From an uncultured Psychroserpens sp. (lineage in GTDB: Bacteria > Bacteroidota > Bacteroidia > Flavobacteriales > Flavobacteriaceae): DNA of 64,000 bases. Position numbers and translations under genes: made by a program. Location of the stretch: positions 1-64,000 of the forward strand of contig CANLEE010000011.1 of assembly GCA_947489585.1 (NCBI GenBank), given 5' to 3'. The first letter of the stretch is position 1. Every line of letters starts with the position of its first letter. The notes under the pieces were generated by a model, which did not search any database, was not told the origin of the DNA, and saw only the letters and a list, made by a program, of their open reading frames with translations. Shown here piece by piece: positions 19,788 to 28,331 of the stretch.

Positions 19788-20732
19788 TTAATTGTCTTGA
19801 TTAGACTCTGTTGAATCTGCATCTAAATAATTTGGTATTCCATCATTATCTGAATCATCATTAGTTGGATCGCCATCTTCATCTAAATCTTCAAAAATCG
19901 TAAATACACCATCACCATCATCATCCACATCAAAGAAATTAGGCAATTCATCTCCATCAGTATCATCATCATCAATATCCATATTACCATTCAAATCCTC
20001 TAAATGAGACATGACACCATCTTGATCATGGTCATTAGCTTGTGCTCTGTATAATTCAAACTTGAATATTAAATTAGAGTAGACATCTATACCAAATGGA
20101 GGATTAGCAAAATACGCTAACCCAGAGGGTAAAAACATAACACCTATCCCATAATCGCTGTATTCAACGGTTCCATCAGGATTGATTTCAAATGACGCTG
20201 CTGTTTTAAATTTTGGGATTACGTTTCTCCATCCTTCAATTAAATTTACCATGTCAAAGGGATTATTAGGATTTATAGCACTATCAAAAACCTCTTCATC
20301 TAAGGTATTTCCAGAATATACTAATTCTACTAAATCAGTAAAATTGGGATTTGTATCACCTCCACCTTCATTAATCTCAAGTACGTAATATTCGTATTCA
20401 ACATCAAAATAGGTTCTTGTATATGTTGTTACCGCATCAATTAAAAGGGTATTATCATCTGGATTAGGTAACTCTAAATAATTACCATTCTCATCTTGAG
20501 GCAACTCCGTAATCACAATATCATCAATAGTGTAATTTGTTCCTCCAGTACTCAAAGCTGCAGAATTATAATAATGTGTTTCCATATATCCAATTAGAGA
20601 ATCTCTATCAACAACTTGTTGCTCAGTTCTATCTCTATCAGGAACAGGTATAAATGTAGGATCATCAGGTTTACATGCTGTAAAGGCAATGACAAAAACC
20701 AATAAAACTATTAGGCTATTTTTTAAATTCAT
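19788..20732 (-). CDS. FKBP-like lipoprotein with C-terminal calcium-binding type 3 repeats
   Basis: 314 residues. Lipoprotein signal with Cys in FTACKPDD. The middle (about 130-235) resembles an FKBP-type peptidyl-prolyl isomerase: LVELVYSGNTLDEEVFDSA, VIPKFKTAASFE, YGIGVMFLPSGLAYF. Several usual active-site aromatics are unclear, so enzymatic activity is uncertain. The last 80 residues are Asp-rich DxDxDGxx repeats (DHDQDGV, DDDDTDGDELP, DSDNDGIPNYLD), like thrombospondin type 3 calcium-binding repeats. Probably anchored in the outer membrane. Single gene. Confidence 0.85.
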   Translation of the reverse strand: MNLKNSLIVLLVFVIAFTACKPDDPTFIPVPDRDRTEQQVVDRDSLIGYMETHYYNSAALSTGGTNYTIDDIVITELPQDENGNYLELPNPDDNTLLIDAVTTYTRTYFDVEYEYYVLEINEGGGDTNPNFTDLVELVYSGNTLDEEVFDSAINPNNPFDMVNLIEGWRNVIPKFKTAASFEINPDGTVEYSDYGIGVMFLPSGLAYFANPPFGIDVYSNLIFKFELYRAQANDHDQDGVMSHLEDLNGNMDIDDDDTDGDELPNFFDVDDDGDGVFTIFEDLDEDGDPTNDDSDNDGIPNYLDADSTESNQDN

Positions 20733-20858
20733 GTTCGTAAATTTTCTTTAATTCAAATCAAAATTTGAATCGTTCAATATTGCTTATTTTTATGGCGCAA
20801 GATACAATAATATAATACTTTTGTGCAATACTATTAACGTCAATTTCACAGTTTTAAT

Positions 20859-21239
20859 ATGCGAATAGATAAATACCTTTGGTGCATTAGATATTGCAAA
20901 ACTAGAAGCATCGCAACAAATGCTTGTAAAAAAGGCCATGTTAAAGTTAATGGCCAAGTTGTAAAACCAAGTAGAGATGTCTATGCAACTGATAAAATTG
21001 AATTTAGAAAAGACCAAATCAATTACCAAATCATCGTCAATGATTTACCCGAAAGTAGGGTCGGCGCTAAGCTAGTAGATCTATACAGAAAAGACGTTAC
21101 ACCAAAGGAAGCTTTTGAAGCGAAAGACTTACTTAAGTACTCTAAAGATTATTACCGAAAAAAGGGAGTTGGTAGACCAACCAAAAAAGACCGAAGAGAT
21201 ATTGACGATTTTTATGATACTCCAGAAGAAGATATCTAA
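20859..21239 (+). CDS. S4-domain RNA-binding protein (HslR-like)
   Basis: 126 residues. The N-terminal S4 domain begins MRIDKYLWCIRYCKTRS and continues through KKGHVKVNGQVVKPS. The rest is a charged tail. This matches HslR/Hsp15, which binds stalled 50S subunits carrying nascent chains. A TACTTTTG -7 box lies at 20816-20823. The phosphoribosyltransferase gene follows 57 nt later. Confidence 0.9.
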   Translation: MRIDKYLWCIRYCKTRSIATNACKKGHVKVNGQVVKPSRDVYATDKIEFRKDQINYQIIVNDLPESRVGAKLVDLYRKDVTPKEAFEAKDLLKYSKDYYRKKGVGRPTKKDRRDIDDFYDTPEEDI

Positions 21240-21296
21240 GTATTTACAACCCAATTAAAGAAACTCTTTTTTATCTTTGAAGAAATATAACTCAGT

Positions 21297-21800
21297 ATGA
21301 GCATCACCAAAAACACGATTTTAAATCATCAAGAGATTCAACATAAAATAAGACGTATTGCTTATCAAATTTATGAAAGTAACGTCTATGAAGATGATAT
21401 CATTTTGGCAGGAATTGAAGCTAATGGTTACATCCTTGCAAAAAAACTCAAACAAAATCTTGAAAAAATTTCTGAGTTGAAACCTATACTTTGTAAAGTT
21501 ATTATTGATAAAAAAAATCCGCTATCCGACATAAAAACATCGTTGCGTAAAGAAGAATACAGTAATAAGTCTATCGTGCTTATTGATGATGTATTAAACT
21601 CTGGTAGCACCTTGATATACGGTGTTAAACATTTTTTAGATGTGCCTCTTAAACAATTCAAGACTGCTGTTTTAGTTAACAGAAATCATAAAAAATTTCC
21701 TGTGAAAGCTGATTTCAAAGGGATTTCTTTATCTACATCATTAAACGAGCATGTAGAAATTGTATTGACTGGAAAACAATTTGAAGCGTATTTAAAATAA
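21297..21800 (+). CDS. Phosphoribosyltransferase family protein
   Basis: 167 residues of the type I PRTase fold. The PRPP-binding motif is SIVLIDDVLNSGSTLIYG (acidic pair Asp-Asp, then GST). The overall length and the N-terminal NHQEIQHKIRRIAYQIYE segment resemble PyrR-like proteins, the bifunctional uracil phosphoribosyltransferase/attenuator. Regulation of pyrimidine genes is not shown here. Its stop overlaps the convergent aroK stop by 9 nt. Confidence 0.85.
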   Translation: MSITKNTILNHQEIQHKIRRIAYQIYESNVYEDDIILAGIEANGYILAKKLKQNLEKISELKPILCKVIIDKKNPLSDIKTSLRKEEYSNKSIVLIDDVLNSGSTLIYGVKHFLDVPLKQFKTAVLVNRNHKKFPVKADFKGISLSTSLNEHVEIVLTGKQFEAYLK

Positions 21801-22310
21801 CTGGACCAATATCGCTTCAACAATTTCTTGTACAGATAAATCATCTGTTTTAATACTTAAATGGGCTTGTTCGTAAAAAGGAGCTCTTTCGAATATATGT
21901 TTTCCTATAAATTCATTCAGCTCGTCTTTCGTTTCAATATGCGAAATTAGAGGTCGCTTAGATTTTTCGTCAAACAATCGATTAGACAATGTAGGAATTG
22001 CTGCTTTAAGATATATACACTTTGCATTTTCAGCATTCAAAAGTGTTTGCATATTATAGCCATAACAAGGTGTTCCTCCTCCTAGCGAAACTACAGATTC
22101 TTTTAAACTAGTAATATCATTTAAGTAATTACTTTCAGCTTTTCTAAAATAAATTTCACCTTTGGTTTCAAAAATAGTTGTAATAGTAGTTTCTTCTTTG
22201 TTCTCAATATAATCATCAAAGTCAATATAATTATAGCTTAAAATTTCAGCTAATCGTCGACCAATTACTGATTTTCCTGAACCCATATATCCAACTAAAA
22301 ATAGTGTCAT
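21792..22310 (-). CDS. aroK: Shikimate kinase
   Basis: 172 residues. It phosphorylates shikimate at the 3-hydroxyl in the chorismate pathway. Walker A is GYMGSGKSVIG near residue 7. The shikimate-binding residues lie in FDDYIE and VSLGGGTPCY, and the lid arginines in SKRPLI. Full length. It starts with ATG just after the tRNA region and runs convergent with the phosphoribosyltransferase. Confidence 0.95.
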   Translation of the reverse strand: MTLFLVGYMGSGKSVIGRRLAEILSYNYIDFDDYIENKEETTITTIFETKGEIYFRKAESNYLNDITSLKESVVSLGGGTPCYGYNMQTLLNAENAKCIYLKAAIPTLSNRLFDEKSKRPLISHIETKDELNEFIGKHIFERAPFYEQAHLSIKTDDLSVQEIVEAILVQLF

Positions 22311-22386
22311 TTTCCTGTTATAAATTGATAATTAAAAACATAAGATAAGTAATCACAAAAAAACAAAAAATTATCTAATAATACGT

Positions 22387-22416
22387 TTGGAATATTAATT
22401 AAACGTTTTATATTTG
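22387..22416 (+). promoter_or_regulatory. tRNA promoter
   Basis: TTG at 22387-22389 and TATATTTG at 22409-22416 with 19 nt between match the Bacteroidota consensus closely. The tRNA-Lys starts 24 nt later. Confidence 0.65.
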
Positions 22417-22439
22417 CACCCTCGTTAGAGAAACTTATT

Positions 22440-22512
22440 GACCAGTTAGCTCAGTTGGTAGAGCATCTCCCTTTTAAGGAGAGGGTCCTGGGTTCGAGCC
22501 CCAGACTGGTCA
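22440..22512 (+). tRNA. tRNA-Lys (UUU)
   Basis: 73-nt cloverleaf. Acceptor stem GACCAGT pairs with ACTGGTC, and a D-arm with AGCTCAGTTGGTAGAGC follows. Anticodon stem TCTCC/GGAGA surrounds loop CTTTTAA, giving anticodon TTT. The T-arm contains GGTTCGAGCC. CCA is not encoded. Confidence 0.97.
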
Positions 22513-22524
22513 CAACAAAAAAAC

Positions 22525-22551
22525 GTTAAGCATTCGCTTAACTTTTTTTTT
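22525..22551 (+). terminator. Terminator after tRNA-Lys
   Basis: GTTAAGC pairs with GCTTAAC around ATTC, then nine T residues. It separates the two tRNA genes, so tRNA-Leu probably has its own promoter. Confidence 0.8.
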
Positions 22552-22566
22552 ATCTTTACTGTAAAT

Positions 22567-22650
22567 GCGCACGTGGCGGAATTGGTAGACGCGCCAGCTT
22601 GAGGGGTTGGTGGACATTAGTCCGTGGAAGTTCGAGTCTTCTCGTGCGCA
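22567..22650 (+). tRNA. tRNA-Leu (GAG)
   Basis: 84-nt class II tRNA with a long variable arm. Acceptor GCGCACG pairs with CGTGCGC. Anticodon stem CCAGC/GTTGG surrounds loop TTGAGGG, giving anticodon GAG. The T-arm contains GTTCGAGTC. CCA is not encoded. Confidence 0.95.
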
Positions 22651-22756
22651 CTTTATATCACTCCAATTATTACTTTTCCTATTAATTCCTAAATACCTTT
22701 CTAATAGTACTACTATTAAAAAAAACTTAAAATCTAGGTCAAAGCCAAAAAAAGTT

Positions 22757-22780
22757 TATTTTTGTTTAACCTTCTTAAAC
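22757..22780 (+). promoter_or_regulatory. Regulator promoter and putative CarH/LitR-type operator
   Basis: A TATTTTTG -7 box at 22757-22764 overlaps TTGTTTAAC (22762-22770), which is followed 10 bp later by TTCTTAAAC (22772-22780). The ATG of the MerR gene is at 22786. The same motif occurs three times before crtI, so this is a candidate autoregulatory site. Confidence 0.5.
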
Positions 22781-22785
22781 TAAAA

Positions 22786-23685
22786 ATGAACAATATTAAA
22801 AGTACGTTTAGTATAAAGGATCTTGAAAACCTCACTGGTATTAAGGCACATACTATCAGAATCTGGGAGAAAAGATATAACTTACTAGAACCCGAAAGAA
22901 CTGATACCAATATTAGGTATTATAGCTTAAGTAACCTTCAAAAACTTCTTAACGTTAGTTATTTGAATAATAATGGCTATAAAATTTCAAAATTAGCAGC
23001 AATTGAAACCTCAAAAATTCCAGAATTAGTAAGAGACGTTGCTCTAAATGATCAATCTAACAATCATATCTTGAGTACTTTTAAACTCTCTATGATAAAC
23101 TTTGACCAAAAGCTGTTTTATGACACCTACAATAGCTTAGAACAAGAAAAATCATTTACAGATATATTCTATGAAGATTTTATCCCTTTGCTTTCAGAAA
23201 TTGGCATGCTATGGCAGACCGATACCATAACTCCAGCTCATGAACATTTTGCGACAACCTTAATTCGTCAAAAAATCTTAATAAATACTGAGAATATTCA
23301 ATCTCAAAACCAAATCAAATCCAAAAAAGTATTTGTATTGTACTTACCAGACAACGAAGTACATGAATTAGGATTGATGATGATTAATTATGAAATTATT
23401 GCCAAAGGCCATCAATGTATTTATTTAGGTCAGAGTGTACCTACTGATAGCTTAAAAGACATCTTAAACTACTATGACGATATTACATTTGTTTCCTATT
23501 TTACAGTTAAACCTGAAAAGGACAACATTAATACTTATATCAAAGAGTTTTCAGAAAAAATTCTAAAAAAGAAACATGTAAAACTCTGGCTTTTAGGAAG
23601 AATGCTAGATGAAATTGATCATCACACACTTCCAAAGCAAATCATTCCTTTTGATAGTATTAAAAACTTAGTTAAAAAACTATAA
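22786..23685 (+). CDS. MerR-family regulator with B12-binding domain (CarH/LitR-like)
   Basis: 299 residues from the ATG at 22786; an upstream TTG at 22762 lies in the promoter and is rejected. The N terminus is a MerR helix-turn-helix (FSIKDLENLTGIKAHTIRIW, then KRYNLL). The C-terminal half matches CarH-type photoreceptors. It has the helical-bundle motif W-x9-EH (Trp143, Glu153-His154) and the cobalamin-ligating E-x-H-x-x-G (EVHELG, His193), followed by a Rossmann-like end. In CarH, adenosylcobalamin drives tetramer formation and repression in the dark, and light breaks the tetramer. Lying just upstream of crtI-crtB-crtZ-crtY, it most likely controls carotenoid synthesis. B12 dependence is inferred from motifs. 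Confidence 0.9.
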   Translation: MNNIKSTFSIKDLENLTGIKAHTIRIWEKRYNLLEPERTDTNIRYYSLSNLQKLLNVSYLNNNGYKISKLAAIETSKIPELVRDVALNDQSNNHILSTFKLSMINFDQKLFYDTYNSLEQEKSFTDIFYEDFIPLLSEIGMLWQTDTITPAHEHFATTLIRQKILINTENIQSQNQIKSKKVFVLYLPDNEVHELGLMMINYEIIAKGHQCIYLGQSVPTDSLKDILNYYDDITFVSYFTVKPEKDNINTYIKEFSEKILKKKHVKLWLLGRMLDEIDHHTLPKQIIPFDSIKNLVKKL

Positions 23686-23709
23686 AATTTTAGCACTAAA
23701 GCTAAAATT
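23686..23709 (+). terminator. Hairpin between the regulator and crtI
   Basis: AATTTTAGC pairs with GCTAAAATT (23686-23694 with 23701-23709), a perfect 9-bp stem with a 6-nt loop. The T stretch after it is broken by other bases, so termination may be partial. It overlaps the first operator-like repeat at 23708. Confidence 0.45.
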
Positions 23710-23738
23710 GTTTAACTTTTGTTTAAATTTGTTAAACA
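23708..23738 (+). promoter_or_regulatory. Three phased TTGTTTAA repeats in front of crtI
   Basis: TTGTTTAAC (23708), TTGTTTAAA (23719) and TTGTTAAAC (23729) are direct repeats at 11- and 10-bp spacing, ending at the crtI ATG. A TAAATTTG -7-like box (23724-23731) lies inside. CarH of Thermus binds consecutive 11-bp direct repeats, so this is a good candidate operator for the adjacent regulator. Confidence 0.6.
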
Positions 23739-25205
23739 ATGAGCAAAACTGTTTCAATAATAGGTTCCGGGTTTTCAGCACTTGCATCGTCTTGCTACTT
23801 AGCTAGAGATGGCTATGACGTTACTATATTTGAAAAGAACAAAACTATTGGTGGTCGTGCAAGGCAATTAAAAAAAGAGGGTTTTACCTTTGATATAGGA
23901 CCAACTTGGTATTGGATGCCTGATGTGTTTGAACGGTTTTTTGCAGATTTTAATAAAACACCTGACGACTATTACACATTAGAAAAACTCAATCCTGCTT
24001 ATAGTGTTTATTTTGGAAAAGGCGATTACATTACCATAGAAGACACTTTGGAAAAAATCTGTACTGCTTTTGAAGAAGAAGAAAAAGGAAGTTCAAAAAA
24101 ACTGCTAGAATTTATTGACAATGCGCAAAACAATTATGACGTTGCCATCAAAGATTTGGTCTATAGACCTGGTGTGTCCCTCTTTGAATTGATCACTCCT
24201 GTGACAATAAAAAAAATTGGACAATTTTTTAGTACGATTAAAAAGGATGTTCGAAAAGAATTTAAGAACGATCGATTAGCTATGATTCTTGAGTTTCCAG
24301 TTTTATTTTTAGGTGCTAAACCAGACAATACGCCTTCTTTTTATAGTTTTATGAATTATGCCGATTTTGGCATAGGTACATTTCATCCAAAAAAAGGGAT
24401 GTACCAAGTTATATTAGCTATGGAAACTTTAGCAAAAAGTTTGGGTGTCACTATAAAAACAGAAAACCCAGTTGATAAAATCATCGTAGATAACGGTAAA
24501 GCCATTTCAATAATTTCAAATGGGAACAATCAAAAAAGTGATATCATATTGAGTGGTGCTGATTATCATCATACTGAAACATTATTAGACACTAACTATG
24601 TACAATACTCACAAGACTATTGGGAGAAAAAAATATTCGCACCTTCTTCCCTATTATTTTATATAGGTTTTGATAAGAAATTAAAAAACGTAAATCATCA
24701 TACATTATTTTTTGATGTTGATTTTGATGTTCATGCAAAAGACATCTATGACACACCTAAATGGCCTGAACAACCATTATTTTATGCAAGCTTTCCTTCA
24801 ATAACAGATTCTAATGCTGCTCCAGAAGGAAAGGAAGCAGGAATTTTCTTAATTCCATTAGCGCCAGGGTTAGAAGACACTGAGGAACTTAGAGCAAAAT
24901 ATTTTGAAAAAATTATAACGCGTTTTGAAGATTTGACATCTCAAAGCGTTAAAAAAAGTATTACATTTAAAGAGTCCTTTTGCGTGAATGATTTTATAAG
25001 TGATTATAATTCATATAAAGGAAATGCCTACGGAATGGCTAATACACTCTTACAAACCGCTTTTTTGAGACCCAAATTAAAAAGTAAAAAAGTAAGTAAC
25101 CTATATTTCACAGGACAATTAACAGTTCCAGGACCAGGCGTTCCGCCTTCACTAATTTCAGGGAAATTAGTAGCTGAACTCATAAAAAAACATCACAGTA
25201 ATTAA
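23739..25205 (+). CDS. crtI: Phytoene desaturase
   Basis: 488-residue FAD-dependent membrane-associated enzyme that desaturates phytoene to lycopene. The N-terminal dinucleotide-binding motif is IIGSGFSALASSCYLARDGY, followed by IFEKNKTIGGRARQ. The C-terminal signature YFTGQLTVPGPGVPPSLISG is typical of CrtI. It is the first gene of a tight operon; crtB starts two bases after its stop. Its upstream region carries phased repeats that may bind the MerR/B12 regulator. Confidence 0.96.
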   Translation: MSKTVSIIGSGFSALASSCYLARDGYDVTIFEKNKTIGGRARQLKKEGFTFDIGPTWYWMPDVFERFFADFNKTPDDYYTLEKLNPAYSVYFGKGDYITIEDTLEKICTAFEEEEKGSSKKLLEFIDNAQNNYDVAIKDLVYRPGVSLFELITPVTIKKIGQFFSTIKKDVRKEFKNDRLAMILEFPVLFLGAKPDNTPSFYSFMNYADFGIGTFHPKKGMYQVILAMETLAKSLGVTIKTENPVDKIIVDNGKAISIISNGNNQKSDIILSGADYHHTETLLDTNYVQYSQDYWEKKIFAPSSLLFYIGFDKKLKNVNHHTLFFDVDFDVHAKDIYDTPKWPEQPLFYASFPSITDSNAAPEGKEAGIFLIPLAPGLEDTEELRAKYFEKIITRFEDLTSQSVKKSITFKESFCVNDFISDYNSYKGNAYGMANTLLQTAFLRPKLKSKKVSNLYFTGQLTVPGPGVPPSLISGKLVAELIKKHHSN

Positions 25206-25207
25206 TT

Positions 25208-26047
25208 ATGAAAGCAATTTTTGACACCGTTTCAAACCAATGTAGTAAGACTGTTACAACGTCTTACAGTACTTCGTTTTCATTAGCTACTAAAATGCTA
25301 TCAAATACTATTCGTCAGGATATCTATAATATTTATGGTTTTGTAAGATTTGCAGACGAAATTGTAGACACATTTCATGATTATGACAAAGAATTATTGT
25401 TTGATAATTTTTCCAGAGATTTAGAATTAGCACTTGAGCATAAAATAAGTTTAAACCCAATTTTAAATTCGTTTCAAGAAACGTATCATAAATATGGCAT
25501 TGACAAAAGCTTGGTAAATGCTTTTATGAAAAGCATGCGCTTAGATTTACACAAGCAAAACTATTTAACTGAAGAAGAATATAAAGCCTATATTTATGGC
25601 TCTGCCGATGTTGTTGGTCTAATGTGTTTAAAAGTGTTTGTTAAAGGAAATCAAGAAAAATATGAATCGCTTAAAGAATCTGCAATGCGATTAGGCTCAG
25701 CATTTCAAAAAGTTAATTTCTTAAGAGACTTAAAAGCCGATTTTGAAGATCTGAGTCGCACGTATTTCCCAAACACGGATTTAAATAATTTAGACGAAAC
25801 TTCAAAACAAGCCATCATTGATGACATTGAAAATGATTTCAATAAAGGGCTACAAGGCATACGAAAACTCCCTATTGAAGCGAAGTTTGGTGTTTTTATG
25901 GCCTATAGATATTATAGTCAGTTACTAAAAAAATTAAAGAAAACACCTGCTTTAGAAATTAAATCAACTAGAATTAGAGTTCCAAATTATAAAAAGTTTG
26001 AGCTCCTTACTAGAAGTTATGTCAAATACCAACTTAATTTAATGTAA
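25208..26047 (+). CDS. crtB: Phytoene synthase
   Basis: 279 residues. It condenses two geranylgeranyl diphosphates to phytoene. The two magnesium-binding aspartate motifs are visible: DEIVD in YGFVRFADEIVDTFHDYD and RDLKADFEDLSRTYFP. No geranylgeranyl diphosphate synthase gene lies in the window. It is coupled to crtI (2 nt gap) and crtZ (4 nt gap). Confidence 0.96.
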   Translation: MKAIFDTVSNQCSKTVTTSYSTSFSLATKMLSNTIRQDIYNIYGFVRFADEIVDTFHDYDKELLFDNFSRDLELALEHKISLNPILNSFQETYHKYGIDKSLVNAFMKSMRLDLHKQNYLTEEEYKAYIYGSADVVGLMCLKVFVKGNQEKYESLKESAMRLGSAFQKVNFLRDLKADFEDLSRTYFPNTDLNNLDETSKQAIIDDIENDFNKGLQGIRKLPIEAKFGVFMAYRYYSQLLKKLKKTPALEIKSTRIRVPNYKKFELLTRSYVKYQLNLM

Positions 26048-26051
26048 TCTC

Positions 26052-26501
26052 ATGCAAACTGTATTTTGGATCCTTATTTTCTTAGGCGTATTTTGTACCA
26101 TGGAATTCATGGCTTGGTTTACCCATAAGTTTGTTATGCATGGTTTTTTATGGAGTTTACATAAAGACCATCACCATAAAGATCATGACAGTTGGTTTGA
26201 ACGTAATGACGCTTTTTTTATATTTTATGCTATAGTTAGCATGACCTGTTTTTATTTATGGAGTTACGAAAGCATATGGTATTGCCTTCCCATTGGATTA
26301 GGGATTATGGCTTATGGTGCAGCTTATTTCATTGTCCATGATATTTTTATTCATCAACGGTTTAAATTATTTAGAAATGCCAATAATTGGTATGCCAAAG
26401 GTGTTAGACGTGCTCATAAAATCCATCATAAACATTTAGGAAAAGAAGATGGTGAATGTTTTGGGATGCTTTTTGTACCTTTCAAATACTTTAAAAAATA
26501 G
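26052..26501 (+). CDS. crtZ: Beta-carotene hydroxylase
   Basis: 149-residue di-iron membrane hydroxylase of the fatty-acid-hydroxylase superfamily. It converts beta-carotene to zeaxanthin. Histidine clusters: HKFVMH (25-30), HKDHHHKDH (37-45), HDIFIH (96-101) and HKIHHKH (122-128). Four hydrophobic segments. Third gene of the crt operon, so the pathway here should run as far as zeaxanthin. Confidence 0.95.
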   Translation: MQTVFWILIFLGVFCTMEFMAWFTHKFVMHGFLWSLHKDHHHKDHDSWFERNDAFFIFYAIVSMTCFYLWSYESIWYCLPIGLGIMAYGAAYFIVHDIFIHQRFKLFRNANNWYAKGVRRAHKIHHKHLGKEDGECFGMLFVPFKYFKK

Positions 26502-26516
26502 TATTTCTACGCTTAT

Positions 26517-27662
26517 ATGACACAACCTTCCCATTTCGATTATATCATCATTGGAAATGGATTAGCTGGATTTCAACTAGCTCTTAAGCTAGCATCTGAT
26601 TCTTATTTCAATAACAAGCAAATTGCTCTTATTGATCCTTCAGAAAAAAATACCAATGACAAAACCTGGAGTTTTTGGGAAACAGAGCCGTCCCAATGGT
26701 CTCATATCACTCATAAATCTTGGAACAAAACTTCAATAATCACTTCCAAGAAAACAATTGATTTAGACCTTAAGCCTTATCGCTATAAAACGATACGTGC
26801 TATTGATTTTTACAACGACGCTAAAGCACAGCTTCATCAACAGGACAACATTCACTGTATTATTGAGCGCGTAACTTCAGTTACTGAAAACCACCACGCT
26901 ATTGTCACTACAGAAAAGAAGTCTTATACAGCCTCACATGTGTTTGATAGTCGTGTTCCTACAGAATTTTCTTCAGAATCAAAAGACAGTATTTCTATTA
27001 TTCAACATTTTAAAGGTATAGTAATTAAAACCGAAAACGAAACGTTTGACGAAGACAAAGTCACAATGATGGATTATCGTCTAAAAGATGGGGAACAAAC
27101 GACATTCACTTATGTTCTGCCATTTTCTAAAACTGAAGCCTTAGTTGAATTCACTTATTTTACTGAAGATGTAGTTGATGAATCTATTTATGATATGTAT
27201 CTCAAAACTTATATTAAAGACTACTTAAAGATTGAGAATTATACAATTATTGAAACTGAAATAGGTCAAATTCCAATGACTAATTATAATTTTTCTAAAT
27301 TCAACACTAATAAAATCACTAAAATTGGTACAGGCGGTGGATGGGTAAAAGGATCTACAGGATATTCATTTAAACACACCGAAAAAAAAGTAGCAAAAAT
27401 TATAGGGAATCTTAAGGCAAATAATGTGCCCTCAAGCAACTTATTTAAAACTAAATATAGATTTTACGACAAAGTGTTTTTAAAAGTTTTAAAAGACGAA
27501 AATCATAAAGGTGAATGGGTTTTTAAGCAGTTTTATGATAAAAATTCTGTCCAAACCATGTTTCGCTTTTTAGATGAAGACTCTAGTTTATCTGAAGAGT
27601 TTAGTATTATGATGTCACTGTTTTCATGGTCATTCATTAAAGCCTTTTTTAAAACACTTTAA
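26517..27662 (+). CDS. crtY: Lycopene beta-cyclase
   Basis: 381 residues. It cyclises both ends of lycopene to give beta-carotene. The N-terminal FAD motif DYIIIGNGLAGFQLAL and the segment DKTWSFWE are typical of CrtY. The region GTGGGWVKGSTGYSF is also conserved. Last gene of crtI-crtB-crtZ-crtY. Its stop overlaps the convergent thioredoxin gene by 14 nt, with no terminator between them, so antisense overlap of the two transcripts is likely. Confidence 0.95.
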   Translation: MTQPSHFDYIIIGNGLAGFQLALKLASDSYFNNKQIALIDPSEKNTNDKTWSFWETEPSQWSHITHKSWNKTSIITSKKTIDLDLKPYRYKTIRAIDFYNDAKAQLHQQDNIHCIIERVTSVTENHHAIVTTEKKSYTASHVFDSRVPTEFSSESKDSISIIQHFKGIVIKTENETFDEDKVTMMDYRLKDGEQTTFTYVLPFSKTEALVEFTYFTEDVVDESIYDMYLKTYIKDYLKIENYTIIETEIGQIPMTNYNFSKFNTNKITKIGTGGGWVKGSTGYSFKHTEKKVAKIIGNLKANNVPSSNLFKTKYRFYDKVFLKVLKDENHKGEWVFKQFYDKNSVQTMFRFLDEDSSLSEEFSIMMSLFSWSFIKAFFKTL

Positions 27663-28227
27663 GTAACTCATCAATTGTATTGGTAACGCGTTCACTATTC
27701 CAATCGGCAGCACCAGACTTATCAATAACAATATCGCCATTTTTTCCAATAATAAATGTTCTAGGAATTGAAGACACATTAAAATATTCTGGATAATTAT
27801 TTATAGGTTGGTATACTTCAAAAGTATAACCATGATGCACAGTAAACTCATATAATTTCTCTTTATCTTCATTAGATACAAAAAGAAACACAACATCATC
27901 ATTAGTTTTATAGTTCTGATAAAGGGCTTCAAGACTTGGCATTTCAGCAATACATGGTGGGCACCAAGTTGCCCAAAAATTAATGACGACAACTTTCCCT
28001 TCAGCAGTACTAAAATCAAACGCATTGCCTGATATGTCTTTTAATTTCCAATCATAATTAGAAATCGATTTACGTTCTGAAGCATTAATTACAGAAGGCT
28101 TAACCACTAAAGCAAGTCCTTTATTAATCAAAACTTGAATAGGTTGTCGTGTTTGCGGAATAATGAGCAAAGCAATCACAACAATAAATAAGAGGTTATA
28201 AATTTTAGACTTTTTTGATTTTGCCAT
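27649..28227 (-). CDS. TlpA-like thioredoxin-family protein
   Basis: 192 residues from ATG 28227 (MAKSKKSKIYNLL). An in-frame start at 28287 would put a 20-residue non-signal extension before the membrane helix. One N-terminal membrane anchor (about 10-30) precedes a TlpA/ResA-like periplasmic thioredoxin domain with active site WATWCPPC and cis-Pro in SSIPRTFIIG. It probably reduces disulfides in secreted proteins or cytochrome c apoproteins. The partner is unknown. Confidence 0.88.
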   Translation of the reverse strand: MAKSKKSKIYNLLFIVVIALLIIPQTRQPIQVLINKGLALVVKPSVINASERKSISNYDWKLKDISGNAFDFSTAEGKVVVINFWATWCPPCIAEMPSLEALYQNYKTNDDVVFLFVSNEDKEKLYEFTVHHGYTFEVYQPINNYPEYFNVSSIPRTFIIGKNGDIVIDKSGAADWNSERVTNTIDELLKVF

Positions 28228-28331
28228 AGTTATATCAATAAGAAACGCATTATCATAGTCGATAATGCGCTTCAAATCTAACAACAAAAACTCTAAATGT
28301 TGTTCGGTTATATATGTATTGAGAGATGGGT

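Noticed and set aside
22762..22785. TTG start for the MerR regulator
   Set aside because: The TTG sits in the -7 box and operator-like repeat. The ATG at 22786 gives the normal MerR N terminus.
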